DNA from: an uncultured Clostridia bacterium
GTDB lineage: Bacteria; Bacillota; Clostridia; Christensenellales; Pumilibacteraceae
Direction: 5' to 3'
Length of the DNA stretch: 41,700 bases
NCBI GenBank assembly: GCA_944362615.1
Contig: CALVTM010000010.1
Span: 1 to 41,700, forward strand
Numbering within the stretch: position 1 is the stretch's first letter; every line of letters begins with the position of its first letter. The notes beneath the pieces are model-generated. The model saw only the letters and a program-made list of their open reading frames with translations, did not search any database and was not told where the DNA came from. Made by a program: the position numbers and the translations under genes. Of the stretch, positions 33,577 to 41,700 are shown piece by piece.

Positions 33577-33604
33577 CCGCCCGCCGGTAAAGTCCGGCGG
33601 GCGG
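33577..33604 (-). terminator. Terminator of the giant surface protein gene
   Basis: A GC-only 11-bp stem CCGCCCGCCGG/CCGGCGGGCGG with a 6-nt loop, then a minus-strand T-run. Confidence 0.9.
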
Positions 33605-33673
33605 AGTATCATTTAAGCTTTTATGCTTGTCTGTGACCGTTGAGGTTCCGGCAGATCGGCTGCCGTCTGCGCA

Positions 33674-36600
33674 TCAATCGGTCGGTGCGTTATCTTCGGC
33701 GTCTGCCGCGGGTGCGGTTCCCGTCTCTCCTGCCTCCTCCTCGCGCTTCTGCTGGCGGCGGGCGCGGCGGGCTGCCTTACGACGTTCCTTAGCTTCCTCG
33801 ATATCCTTGAGGATCTGATCCATCGTGAAGTCGATCATCGTGCTTGCCGCATAGAAGTCGGTCTCATCACGGATAACAAGTTCAGTCGCGGGGATCTTAA
33901 GCTTGAGCGTGGAAGCTGCGTTTCTGCGGACATCCTTAAGCATTTCGTTTTCAAGCACGAACATTGCTACGGGATAACCGCGTCTTACGGTCAGTCGAAT
34001 TACTTTTCGGCTTCCGTGCTTAATGCATACTCCGTTGGAAAGCTTGACTTCCGTCGTACCCTCTTTCGTAAGCGCATATTCCTTAAGCCTTACAAACAGA
34101 TCTTTCAGATCTTCACTGAGATCCTCATACGCTTCGTCGAACGTGCGTACCGACGCCGTTATGACTACGCGTTCTCTGTCGTCACCGAGTTCCTCTTCGG
34201 GCTGCTCTGCCTTGGCTTCTTCCGCAGGCTCTTCAGCCGCCTCTTCCTTAACTTCTTCTTCAGCTGCCGGTTCTTCGGGCTGCTCTTCGGCAACCGGTTC
34301 CTCAGGCTGCTTCTCTGCTTCTTCGCTTGTTTCGGTAGCCGCTACAGGCTCCTCTTCAGGCTCCTCTTCATCTGCTTCCTTTTTCTTACGGGTAACCATA
34401 AGCACGATCATGATTATCACTACTATGATCACAACTGCAAGAATGATCGCAAGAAGGACATATACCGCGGTAAGCGTCGGCGTATTCTGAGTGGACGCCT
34501 CTATGGAAGCTACCTGCGACTTGAACGTCGACACTGCGGAAGTGACATCGGAAACGCTCGTTGCATTTTCTATCGACGTCATTGCATCGTTATAATACTT
34601 AAGTATAAGGCTTGCATTATCTTTGCCGAACGCTTCTTCAAGTTTGCCGTAAAGCTCGCTGTCCTCGGTAAGCTCCGCCGCATATGCAACTATAGTGCCG
34701 CGTGCCGCCGACGTCTTGATTATATTGTCAAGATAGGAATTCAGCCAGCTCTCAAGATCGGCAGCAGCATTCGTCTTTGCTTCTTCAACGTCGACAGCCG
34801 TGGATACGCTTGCGGAAATATCTCCGACAGCAGTATCGATATCAGCAAGAGCTGCCTTAAGCTCTTCGATGGCTGCTATTATCTCAGCGCTGTCATCCGT
34901 ACCGATACTTGCTTTGATTTCTGCAATAGAAGCAAGCACCTCGGTTATGTCGGCGCCTATGCTTTCACCGAGATCGGAAAGCGCTCCGGTAAGGCTATCC
35001 AGTTTTCCGGACAGCGCTTCAAGTTCTGCATCATAGCTGTCAAGAGAAGTCTTAATTTCCCCTACAGCGGATTCGATCGCTGTCTGAGCTTTGCTTATTG
35101 CACTTTCAATATCGTCTTTAAGATCGGCAAGCTGATCGCTCGTACCGCTGAGTATGGAGTCTTCTGCGCCGCTTATAAGCTCGCGTATGTCGGCAAGCAA
35201 TTCGTTCATATCAACGTCGCCTGCACCCGCGCTCAGAAGCGCATCCAGTTTATCTTCGAGTACGTCCAGTTTTTCTCTGCCCGTCATCACATCGCTGCGC
35301 AGATGAGTGAGGTATACTATCTCGTAGAACGCATACTCCATATACTCGTCTACTTCAGCTTTGGTCTTAGCGTTTCTTATCGATGCATAAGTTGCCGTAG
35401 GAGATGCAACATTATTCAGTTCCGCGCACGCCTGAAGCTCAGCTATAGCCTCTTCTTTATACGCTTCAAGATTTGTCACATAAGCGTCTATAGCGTCAAG
35501 TACCGCCGCAAGAGCCTCAGCCGTGTCGGTAGGTCTTTCCTCGATCGCCGCATATGCCGTAACTATCGCCATTGCATCCGCATCGCCTGCGTCCGCAAGA
35601 GCTTCTATCTTACTCATCGTAAGCCCATAGATTGCCGCGTATACACGCACTTCCGACTTGGCAGAAGTAATATTGCCTGCTATTTCCTCAGTTGTCGTGC
35701 CTTCCTTCGCAACGACATAGTAGCCGTTATAGAGGACTCCGCCATACCCCTCTGCGAATGCATCGGCATCCGGAGCAACCGCGAATTTACCGCTGTGGAT
35801 AAATCCGGTCAGATCCTCCGACTTAACGGCTCCCTCGAAAGTTCCGCCGTTTATCGACACGGAAATTCCGGTGTAATCCGTATCCTGAAGGTCTGCTTCA
35901 TAAAGCGCATAGCAATTTTCCGCAGCAATGTACGTACCGCCGGAAATATTGACTGCAACGGGAAGATTAGTCGTGTGCTGCGAAATGCCGACCGCAACGC
36001 CGGAAAGCGTGGTGCCGTTTCCGTTCGGCGTCGTCGAAAATTCAGTTGCGGTGCTCTCCACCGTAACTCCCGCATCGGCAATATTGAGCGTTCCCGCGCG
36101 CATTTCTATACCGTTTGCTGCCTTGATGTAAGAGTTACCGCTGATCGTAAGTACGCCGCACTGAGGATGATATATACCGAGACCGCTGTCGCCGTTTACG
36201 GTTATATCGCTGTCAACGACATTTATCACAGTACCGTGATTTACACCGTTTCCGGCTATGCCGTAGTACTGAGCGCTTATGATCTCGCTGTCGACTATAT
36301 TAAGTTCGACATAAGTGTTGCCGTCATTTGCAACCGACTTGTTGAACGTGAACACATAAATGCCGTTATTTCCTTCAATGCATACGTTCTTCAGCGTAAG
36401 TCCGGTTTTATCCGCAGACGTCATGTTCACATGATCGGTATTGATCCTTATGTCCGCATCATCGGACGTCGTCTTGATATTGATATTTTCTATCGTTACG
36501 CCCAGCGCTTCATTTACGCTGAATATGCTTGTGCTTCCCGAAACAGTACCGCCGCGTGTTCCGTCAGCCGCCGTACTGTCGGTAACGGTAATACCGTCAG

Positions 36601-39600
36601 CATTGATCGAGATCATACCGTCCGTTGTTACGTTAAAGCCGGCAATGTCGATAGTGATGTTTTCCTTATCGATCGTAAACGCCGTTTCTTCCGTATCCGC
36701 AACAAGCTTTATAACGTCGCCGGCAGATGCCCCGTTTACTGCTTCAGCAAGCGATGTAAACGCATAGCTTACGCCGTCCGTATTTTCTATAACCGCAACT
36801 GCGCCCGCCGCCATTGCTTCGGCAATAGTAGAGTATCCGATATTTCCTATCACATACTTTACAGTAGCGGGAGGATTTTGAATGACTGTATCATAGTTGC
36901 CTACGACATAGCCGTCTCCGTCGCTGTACATAAGCGAAGCATCAGCAATATACGCTTCGTTTACAAGAGACTTGAATGTTCCGCCGGATACGGTTATATT
37001 CGCATCGTCTTCTTCGGCTACAGTTGTATATCCGACTTTTATATCAACATCGAATTTTGCAGTGTTGTCAGCTTTTATTTCAAGCTTTGCGTTCTCAAAC
37101 CATGTTGCATTGTCTTTGCTTCCGTCGGACGCATATTCGATTTTGCCGGAAACTTCGCCGGTGAAGTTTTCATCGAATATTACGCTGACTGTACCGTATC
37201 CGTTATTCGGCCAGTAATATACGTCGAATGCCACCTGACCCTTGGATGTATCAGCCTTTATAACCGTTTTTCCGGTTATCGTGGTCGTACCGTTGTTGTT
37301 GGAAATCACATACTCTATCGAATCGCTCTCCGTCATGTCGAGAGTCATATCCTCAAGGGTCAGATTGTTGTACTTCTGCAAAAGTATTTTCGCCGTATCC
37401 GAAACGATTGTTCCGTTCATCATTTTTACGGTCGAACCTTTGAGCAGCTGGAAGCCATTGGTCTCCGTTCCGCTAGAACCTACCGTATCGGTAACGTTAT
37501 ATGTAAGTTCGTTGAAGTTGATGATTACGTTCTGTCCGCTCTGGACCTTTACTCCGGGTGCGGTTATAACTCCGTTCTCACCGCCGACAAGCTCTATCAT
37601 CGTCTGAGTGTTATCCGTAGGCACCGCTACCATTGCTTCTGTGAGCGACTTATAACCCTTATTTCCTATGAGCGCGATGACGCCGTCAGCAGTTGCTTCT
37701 TCAAGAGTTTTATAACCGACATTACCGCAAGTGTACTGAATACCAATGCTGTCATCTGCAAGCACGGTATCCCGATCGCCTGCGGCATATCCGGTTTCAG
37801 TCTGATAGAACAGTGCATCGTCCGCAATATACTCGCTGTCGATTTCACTGTCAAAAGTTCCGCCGGATACGGACAGAGTGTCCGCATACTGACCGGAGAA
37901 TGCGCCCTCGAAATTTCCCCCGGATACTTTTGCCGAAGAGCCTGCTCCGTTCACGATTATCGCGTATTCTCCGCTTACTTCAGCCGTTCCCGAAACTTCC
38001 GTCTTCGCACCGTTTCTGACTACAATACCATATTGTCCGCCGTTAAGGTCGCCGCCGGTGACGGTCAGTGTACCGGGAGTATTGTCATCATAATACTCAG
38101 TCCATACTGCGGCGCTTGCTGTCGGCGCATTGAACACGCCTCCGCTGATCTCTGCACCGCCGTAGTTGAGAACGGTATGCTGCGTGGTATTTTCGAACTT
38201 ACCGCCGCTTATGCTCAAAACAGAATGCTCATCGTTCTTTACGGTATTGATACCGCCGCTGAACGTACCGTCGACAATATCAAGCGTAGCTTCTTTACCG
38301 GTTACAAAGCTATGATTATTGTTATAGTCAGCCGCGTTCTGATAGCCGTTAGCTATAAGCGATGAATAGCCGCCCGTAGGATATGAAACACCGTCTATTT
38401 CGACAGTGCCGCTCGTATTGGTGGTCACAGCAGCGCCGTTTATCTGCATATAGCCGTAGTTCTTGACGGTATACCAGCTGTTGCCGTTAGCGCTGTATGT
38501 ACCTGATATACTATCGTCACCGTAAGTACCCTTTTCGGCGCTTCTCGTGAATGTACCGCCGTTAAGGTACGCCTCGCCGTAATTGACGATAGCCCCGCGC
38601 GCGTGCGATACATTGTCCACTGTGCCGGTACCGACTATCGTAAGCGTACCGTTGTTGGTTATAGTGTGCTGACCCGCGGCATTCGTTATCGTATTGCCGT
38701 TAAGATCGAGCGTGATAGTATCGTCTTTCGCAACGGTAACAGACTCGGTCACATCGGCATACAGCACGATCGTGGTCTCGGTCGTACCGGCTGCGGTAAC
38801 GGCGGCGGCAATGCTCGCGTAAGGCGCATCGCCGATCATCGCGACTACTTTATCGAATCCTTCGGGAGCGCTGTTTTCGTCAGCTACCTTGATATTGCCC
38901 TTTTCGTCCAGATAGAACGCCGAGCCTTCCGAGAGATAATCCTTCGAAAGCATGCCGTCGAACTCGCCGCCAGAGATGAATCCGGGCATATTTTCGGACT
39001 CGATATCTCCTTTATACGTGCCGCCGAAAAGATCGGCTGCGATATCGTCATTGCCCGTTTCGTTCAGCAGATCTTTTTCATAAACAGCTGCGGGACCGAT
39101 GAAAGTTCCGTCCGAAATAGTGACTTCGATCGGCTGATCGGTAGAATGCTGCGATATTGCGATCGCAGCACCGTCAATGGACGAACCTTCGCCCGGCTTA
39201 TCCGCGGTCGTAAGTTCGGTACTCGTAGCAATTATCTCACCGTCTTCGACATTGAGTTTACCCGCGCGGATCTCGATACCGCTCGAGCCGGAGATCTTGG
39301 ACGTGCCGGAAACATTAAGTATGCCTACCTGCGGCTGATAGATGCCGGGAGCTGCCGCCCCGCCCTTGACAGTACTGTCTTTAACATTGATCACCGTGCC
39401 GCTATAATGCTGATCTTCGCTGTTGGAGCCGTTGCCCGAAATACCGAACGTTCCGCCGGTAACGGAGCTGTCGCTGAAATCAAGCGTATAATAACCGCTC
39501 GTATCACTGATAGCGTTTGTCGCAGCGTCTGCCATCATATCGCCGAGGAATATGATGCCGGCGCCTGTTTCGGAAGAAAGTTCGCTGCGAGTTATCGATA

Positions 39601-40870
39601 CGTTGCTGGCATTGCTGTAGACGGCGATCTCGGTGCCCGTCACGCCGGATTCAGGCGTTCTTCCGATGCTGAGCGACGAATCCGTGATCTTGAGGCTATC
39701 TACACCGTAAGCGCTTATGACGCCCGCCGAATGTTGTGCATTCGGAACAGCGAGGTCGACCTTAAGGCCATCAACAACGACGTTCATTGCGGTCGATTCT
39801 GAACCGTCGAATTTGACGCTATAAACAGGCGGTGTAGAACCGGTGATCTCCGCATGTTCTTCCCCACTACCATTTACTGCAATGATATCGCTTATATTAA
39901 CGTTTATCTCTGCATTTTTCGCGGCTGTGATATCGAACATGGCGTTGGCGCTCGGATTGATCTTTCCGTTTTTAATGGTAAGATCGCCGCTTGTAGTAAT
40001 CCTCATTGTAGGAGCGTTGCCATTAGCCGACTTCAACGTGTTTCCTTGAAGATCGATCGTTAAACCATTTAACAATTCTGCGGCTGCGGTCTGATTACCT
40101 ATACTGCCGGTCACATCATTCAGCAAATAAACCGTATCGTCGTCGGAATCAGTGGCAAGCACTGCCGCGGACAACGAATTGCTGTATATTTTATCTTCAT
40201 TTACCCTTATCGTGCCGTAGTCGGTAACAGAATCACCGGTCTTTACGGCAACAGGGATATTGGAAACGAGTGTGGTAGTCGTGCCCGACCAATTCTTAAT
40301 AAATGTGACGGTTCCTTCGCTCCGTACGAGGTAAGTCCCCTTTTCGTCGTCCGTGGGTACATCCACTTCCGTACCGCCGCTGCCGGGAGCATCCTCATTG
40401 TAGGTGAAATCGACCGTAGCAGTTGCGCTGATCGATATGCTCGAACCTTCTTGCCCCCACGCGAAATCGCCGCCGGATTCACCGATAAAGGAACCGCTGC
40501 CCTTTATTTCAAGCGTCTTACCTTCAGCAACCTCTACGCAGCAATTCGTGCTGCCCGTGACGATCTTCAGAGTGTGCCCGCCAAGGTTTATGGTCGTATC
40601 GTCATCGATATCCATATAACCGTTCAATCCCAGCGTATCTGTTATTCTGCTTGATACGGTCAAATCGATAACGACATCCTGCGTTAATGTCGCGTTGCCG
40701 TCATCTGCAATATCCTGCAATAAAGCGACGGCTGCGCTGTCATCGTAAGTCGCACCGTCTGCCGCTTTTGCTTCGGAATACGAAAAAAGGTGTCCGAAAC
40801 AGACCGCCAGCAGACTCACGGCAATCACGGCAATAAAAGCCACGATGACCTTCATCTTTGTTTTTCCCAT
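33674..40870 (-). CDS. Giant surface protein: beta-helix-like modules, helical stalk, membrane anchor, cytoplasmic domain
   Basis: A 2,398-residue protein starting 9 nt after GGAGG. Residues 1-36 form a signal peptide (basic start, hydrophobic core, AKA cleavage). Residues about 40-1725 are Thr/Ser/Gly/Asn-rich repeats such as 'TVTGGDLNGGQYGIVVRNGA' and 'LTISGNSYIKAANGIEMRAG', the pattern of right-handed parallel beta-helices (pectin-lyase-like). Three linker repeats, near residues 638, 1009 and 1302 ('EYIADDALFY...GYAAGDRDTV', 'VGYKTLEEA'), mark modules. About 1727-2130 is helical with heptad-like segments (stalk). One membrane helix lies at about 2131-2157, then an acidic Glu/Pro-rich linker and a cytoplasmic domain ('VRTFDEAYEDLSEDLKDLFVRLKEY...') with a very basic end. 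There is no LPXTG or S-layer motif. Likely a cell-surface adhesin or glycan-binding protein; the ligand is unknown. Confidence 0.85.
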   Translation of the reverse strand: MGKTKMKVIVAFIAVIAVSLLAVCFGHLFSYSEAKAADGATYDDSAAVALLQDIADDGNATLTQDVVIDLTVSSRITDTLGLNGYMDIDDDTTINLGGHTLKIVTGSTNCCVEVAEGKTLEIKGSGSFIGESGGDFAWGQEGSSISISATATVDFTYNEDAPGSGGTEVDVPTDDEKGTYLVRSEGTVTFIKNWSGTTTTLVSNIPVAVKTGDSVTDYGTIRVNEDKIYSNSLSAAVLATDSDDDTVYLLNDVTGSIGNQTAAAELLNGLTIDLQGNTLKSANGNAPTMRITTSGDLTIKNGKINPSANAMFDITAAKNAEINVNISDIIAVNGSGEEHAEITGSTPPVYSVKFDGSESTAMNVVVDGLKVDLAVPNAQHSAGVISAYGVDSLKITDSSLSIGRTPESGVTGTEIAVYSNASNVSITRSELSSETGAGIIFLGDMMADAATNAISDTSGYYTLDFSDSSVTGGTFGISGNGSNSEDQHYSGTVINVKDSTVKGGAAAPGIYQPQVGILNVSGTSKISGSSGIEIRAGKLNVEDGEIIATSTELTTADKPGEGSSIDGAAIAISQHSTDQPIEVTISDGTFIGPAAVYEKDLLNETGNDDIAADLFGGTYKGDIESENMPGFISGGEFDGMLSKDYLSEGSAFYLDEKGNIKVADENSAPEGFDKVVAMIGDAPYASIAAAVTAAGTTETTIVLYADVTESVTVAKDDTITLDLNGNTITNAAGQHTITNNGTLTIVGTGTVDNVSHARGAIVNYGEAYLNGGTFTRSAEKGTYGDDSISGTYSANGNSWYTVKNYGYMQINGAAVTTNTSGTVEIDGVSYPTGGYSSLIANGYQNAADYNNNHSFVTGKEATLDIVDGTFSGGINTVKNDEHSVLSISGGKFENTTQHTVLNYGGAEISGGVFNAPTASAAVWTEYYDDNTPGTLTVTGGDLNGGQYGIVVRNGAKTEVSGTAEVSGEYAIIVNGAGSSAKVSGGNFEGAFSGQYADTLSVSGGTFDSEIDSEYIADDALFYQTETGYAAGDRDTVLADDSIGIQYTCGNVGYKTLEEATADGVIALIGNKGYKSLTEAMVAVPTDNTQTMIELVGGENGVITAPGVKVQSGQNVIINFNELTYNVTDTVGSSGTETNGFQLLKGSTVKMMNGTIVSDTAKILLQKYNNLTLEDMTLDMTESDSIEYVISNNNGTTTITGKTVIKADTSKGQVAFDVYYWPNNGYGTVSVIFDENFTGEVSGKIEYASDGSKDNATWFENAKLEIKADNTAKFDVDIKVGYTTVAEEDDANITVSGGTFKSLVNEAYIADASLMYSDGDGYVVGNYDTVIQNPPATVKYVIGNIGYSTIAEAMAAGAVAVIENTDGVSYAFTSLAEAVNGASAGDVIKLVADTEETAFTIDKENITIDIAGFNVTTDGMISINADGITVTDSTAADGTRGGTVSGSTSIFSVNEALGVTIENINIKTTSDDADIRINTDHVNMTSADKTGLTLKNVCIEGNNGIYVFTFNKSVANDGNTYVELNIVDSEIISAQYYGIAGNGVNHGTVINVVDSDITVNGDSGLGIYHPQCGVLTISGNSYIKAANGIEMRAGTLNIADAGVTVESTATEFSTTPNGNGTTLSGVAVGISQHTTNLPVAVNISGGTYIAAENCYALYEADLQDTDYTGISVSINGGTFEGAVKSEDLTGFIHSGKFAVAPDADAFAEGYGGVLYNGYYVVAKEGTTTEEIAGNITSAKSEVRVYAAIYGLTMSKIEALADAGDADAMAIVTAYAAIEERPTDTAEALAAVLDAIDAYVTNLEAYKEEAIAELQACAELNNVASPTATYASIRNAKTKAEVDEYMEYAFYEIVYLTHLRSDVMTGREKLDVLEDKLDALLSAGAGDVDMNELLADIRELISGAEDSILSGTSDQLADLKDDIESAISKAQTAIESAVGEIKTSLDSYDAELEALSGKLDSLTGALSDLGESIGADITEVLASIAEIKASIGTDDSAEIIAAIEELKAALADIDTAVGDISASVSTAVDVEEAKTNAAADLESWLNSYLDNIIKTSAARGTIVAYAAELTEDSELYGKLEEAFGKDNASLILKYYNDAMTSIENATSVSDVTSAVSTFKSQVASIEASTQNTPTLTAVYVLLAIILAVVIIVVIIMIVLMVTRKKKEADEEEPEEEPVAATETSEEAEKQPEEPVAEEQPEEPAAEEEVKEEAAEEPAEEAKAEQPEEELGDDRERVVITASVRTFDEAYEDLSEDLKDLFVRLKEYALTKEGTTEVKLSNGVCIKHGSRKVIRLTVRRGYPVAMFVLENEMLKDVRRNAASTLKLKIPATELVIRDETDFYAASTMIDFTMDQILKDIEEAKERRKAARRARRQQKREEEAGETGTAPAADAEDNAPTD

Positions 40871-41037
40871 AATAAAAACCTCCGTTTATTTTAACGACTG
40901 CGTATGAACGGTTAACGTTTGATTTCTCATTGAGCTTCCCGCATACCACCGCCTTCTACACACTTTAATGTATGCTGGCATTTGGCATTGATCATAAACG
41001 CCGTTTTAAGAATTTGGGTCTATACTCTTACAATATA

Positions 41038-41066
41038 ATGATAAACCCGTGTACCGCTTTTGTCAA
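41038..41066 (-). promoter_or_regulatory. Promoter of the giant surface protein gene
   Basis: Minus-strand TTGACA (41061-41066), a 17-nt spacer and TATCAT (41038-41043). The leader is about 160 nt and can form a stem between GCATAC and GTATGC (near 40980 and 40945), but no known riboswitch is seen. Confidence 0.75.
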
Positions 41067-41212
41067 TACGTTTAATGAAAATTTAACAAATAAATATCCT
41101 GCGTGAATGAGCCTATTTTTAATTGACCGCACACTTAAAATCACCGCTTTTTCAGTGCGGTGTGTGGTGGGGGTGGGCGTGTGGTGCGGTGTGTGGGGGT
41201 GTGGGAGTTCTT

Positions 41213-41256
41213 TCGGGGGAAAACCTTTCTTTAGAAAAAGAACGGTTTTCCCCCGA
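41213..41256. repeat. 13-bp inverted repeat, TCGGGGGAAAACC type
   Basis: TCGGGGGAAAACC (41213-41225) and GGTTTTCCCCCGA (41244-41256) form a perfect stem around an A/T-rich 18-nt loop. It may be a small intergenic repeat; function is unknown. Confidence 0.7.
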
Positions 41257-41295
41257 CCCCCCCTTTCCAAAGAAACTTACAGTAATTTATACCTA

Positions 41296-41469
41296 TTTTT
41301 CAGCCGCTCCACTACCTAAAAAATCTTTATCTGTTTTCAGCTTAAAGTTACTTCCCCTTTTAGCACCTACCGCCTATACACACTTTCTTAAAGGTATTTT
41401 CTCTTTTTCAGCCGCTCCACCGCCCAGTCATACTTTATCTGTTTTCAGCTTTAAGTTACTTCCCCTTTT
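41296..41469. repeat. Direct repeat, period 108 bp
   Basis: TTTTTCAGCCGCTCCAC at 41296-41312 recurs at 41404-41420, each followed by a close copy of TTTATCTGTTTTCAGCTT and AAGTTACTTCCCCTTTT. A further partial copy, TTTTCAGCCGCTTT, begins near 41466. Confidence 0.7.
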
Positions 41470-41594
41470 CAGCCGCTTTGACACTCGGTTGCTTTCTGCT
41501 TTTCCTTTGAGCGCTCAAATAATATATACCGGCTCTGAAAATACCTGGCTTGTTTATATGCGCATGCTGAAAATATGTCTTGCTTCTGTATAGC

Positions 41595-41622
41595 AAAAAG
41601 CACCGAAAAATCGGTGCTTTTT
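41595..41622 (-). terminator. Terminator of the right-hand 5S / rRNA operon
   Basis: AAAAAGCACCGA pairs with TCGGTGCTTTTT around a short loop, 9 nt beyond the 5S 3' end, with the T-run on the minus strand. Confidence 0.85.
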
Positions 41623-41630
41623 TAATGAAA

Positions 41631-41700
41631 TGCGGCAACGTCCTACTCTCCCATACAGTGTCCCGTACAGTACCATCGGCTCTATGTGGCTTAACTTCCG
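41631..41700 (-). rRNA. rrf: 5S ribosomal RNA, 3' part, cut by the window edge
   Basis: The minus strand shows the 5S 3' half (CGGAAGTTAAGCC..., GCCGATGGTACTGTACGG, GGGAGAGTAGGACGTTGCCGC). Its helix IV/V sequence is close to the bacterial consensus, unlike the stand-alone copy at 4853. The rest of the gene, and probably 23S and 16S, lie to the right of the window. Confidence 0.85.

Larger units (their letters stand above)
41067..41594. other. Gene-free region with G-rich tract, inverted repeat and direct repeats
   Basis: No credible gene. The stretch holds a G-rich plus-strand tract (41161-41204), a 13-bp inverted repeat (41213-41256) and two copies of a roughly 65-bp direct repeat. Translated frames here are low-complexity and shadow each other. 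Confidence 0.6.

Noticed and set aside
34016..38365. A 1,449-codon open frame on the plus strand inside the giant surface protein gene
   Set aside because: It is the antisense of a gene with strong codon bias. The minus frame has a signal peptide, repeats, promoter and terminator, while the plus frame has a composition unlike a real protein and no ribosome site.
40871..41030. Riboswitch (cyclic di-GMP type) in the leader of the surface protein gene
   Set aside because: A modest hairpin is possible, but none of the conserved loop or receptor sequences are seen and there is no terminator or clear sequestering of the ribosome site.

Overview
The window looks like chromosome from a Gram-positive, low-to-mid GC member of the Bacillota (Clostridia-like, possibly gut-associated). 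The grounds are near-consensus TTGACA/TATAAT sigma-A promoters, strong AGGAGG ribosome binding sites, many rho-independent terminators, CCA-encoding tRNA genes, Bacillus/Clostridium-type RpoB and RpoC, a PPi-type phosphofructokinase, an acetyl-type MetA and a TnpV-type mobile element. The assignment below phylum is inference. TGA is used as a stop, so the code is standard.

Layout. (1) 1-4.7 kb: part of an integrative mobile element, all genes on +: a sigma-region-4-like protein, a Mob/Pre-like protein apparently without its HUH histidines and without a normal start codon, TnpV, several very small ORFs, and a tyrosine integrase followed by three copies of a putative arm-type site. (2) 4.8-5.9 kb: a stand-alone 5S rRNA gene and tRNA-Thr(CGT) on -, separated by tandem copies of a hairpin-rich 187-bp unit that carries broken tRNA-Thr 3' halves, then a promoter plus short terminated RNA resembling a T-box 3' domain. 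(3) 6-9.7 kb: a DUF5677-like protein, a CoA-disulfide-reductase/rhodanese fusion and MTA/SAH nucleosidase. (4) 9.9-20.8 kb on -: metA, an OmpR-type two-component pair, rpoB and rpoC. (5) 20.9-31.1 kb: PPi-phosphofructokinase, tRNA-Gly(CCC), a Ca2+-type P-ATPase behind a long attenuator-like leader, a sodium symporter of the NSS family, a duplicated-repeat membrane protein, and a TetR regulator with a palindromic operator inside its own promoter, divergent from two membrane-protein genes. (6) 31.1-33.5 kb: an AT-rich island of three unknown genes next to tRNA-Val(GAC), bounded by a perfect 126-bp direct repeat that includes the tRNA 3' end. (7) 33.6-40.9 kb: one 2,398-residue surface protein with signal peptide, parallel-beta-helix-like modules, a long helical stalk, one membrane anchor and a cytoplasmic domain. 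(8) 41-41.7 kb: repeat-rich intergenic DNA and the 3' part of a second 5S gene, probably the end of an rRNA operon lying beyond the window.

Most interesting points: the integrase-less island at tRNA-Val with two nested att-like junctions and a candidate two-hairpin RNA; the unassigned leader RNA with mutually exclusive terminator/antiterminator pairing before the Ca2+-ATPase; the structured repeat around tRNA-Thr; the orphan T-box-like RNA; and a set of apparently leaderless genes with extended -10 promoters placed 6-8 nt from the start codon.
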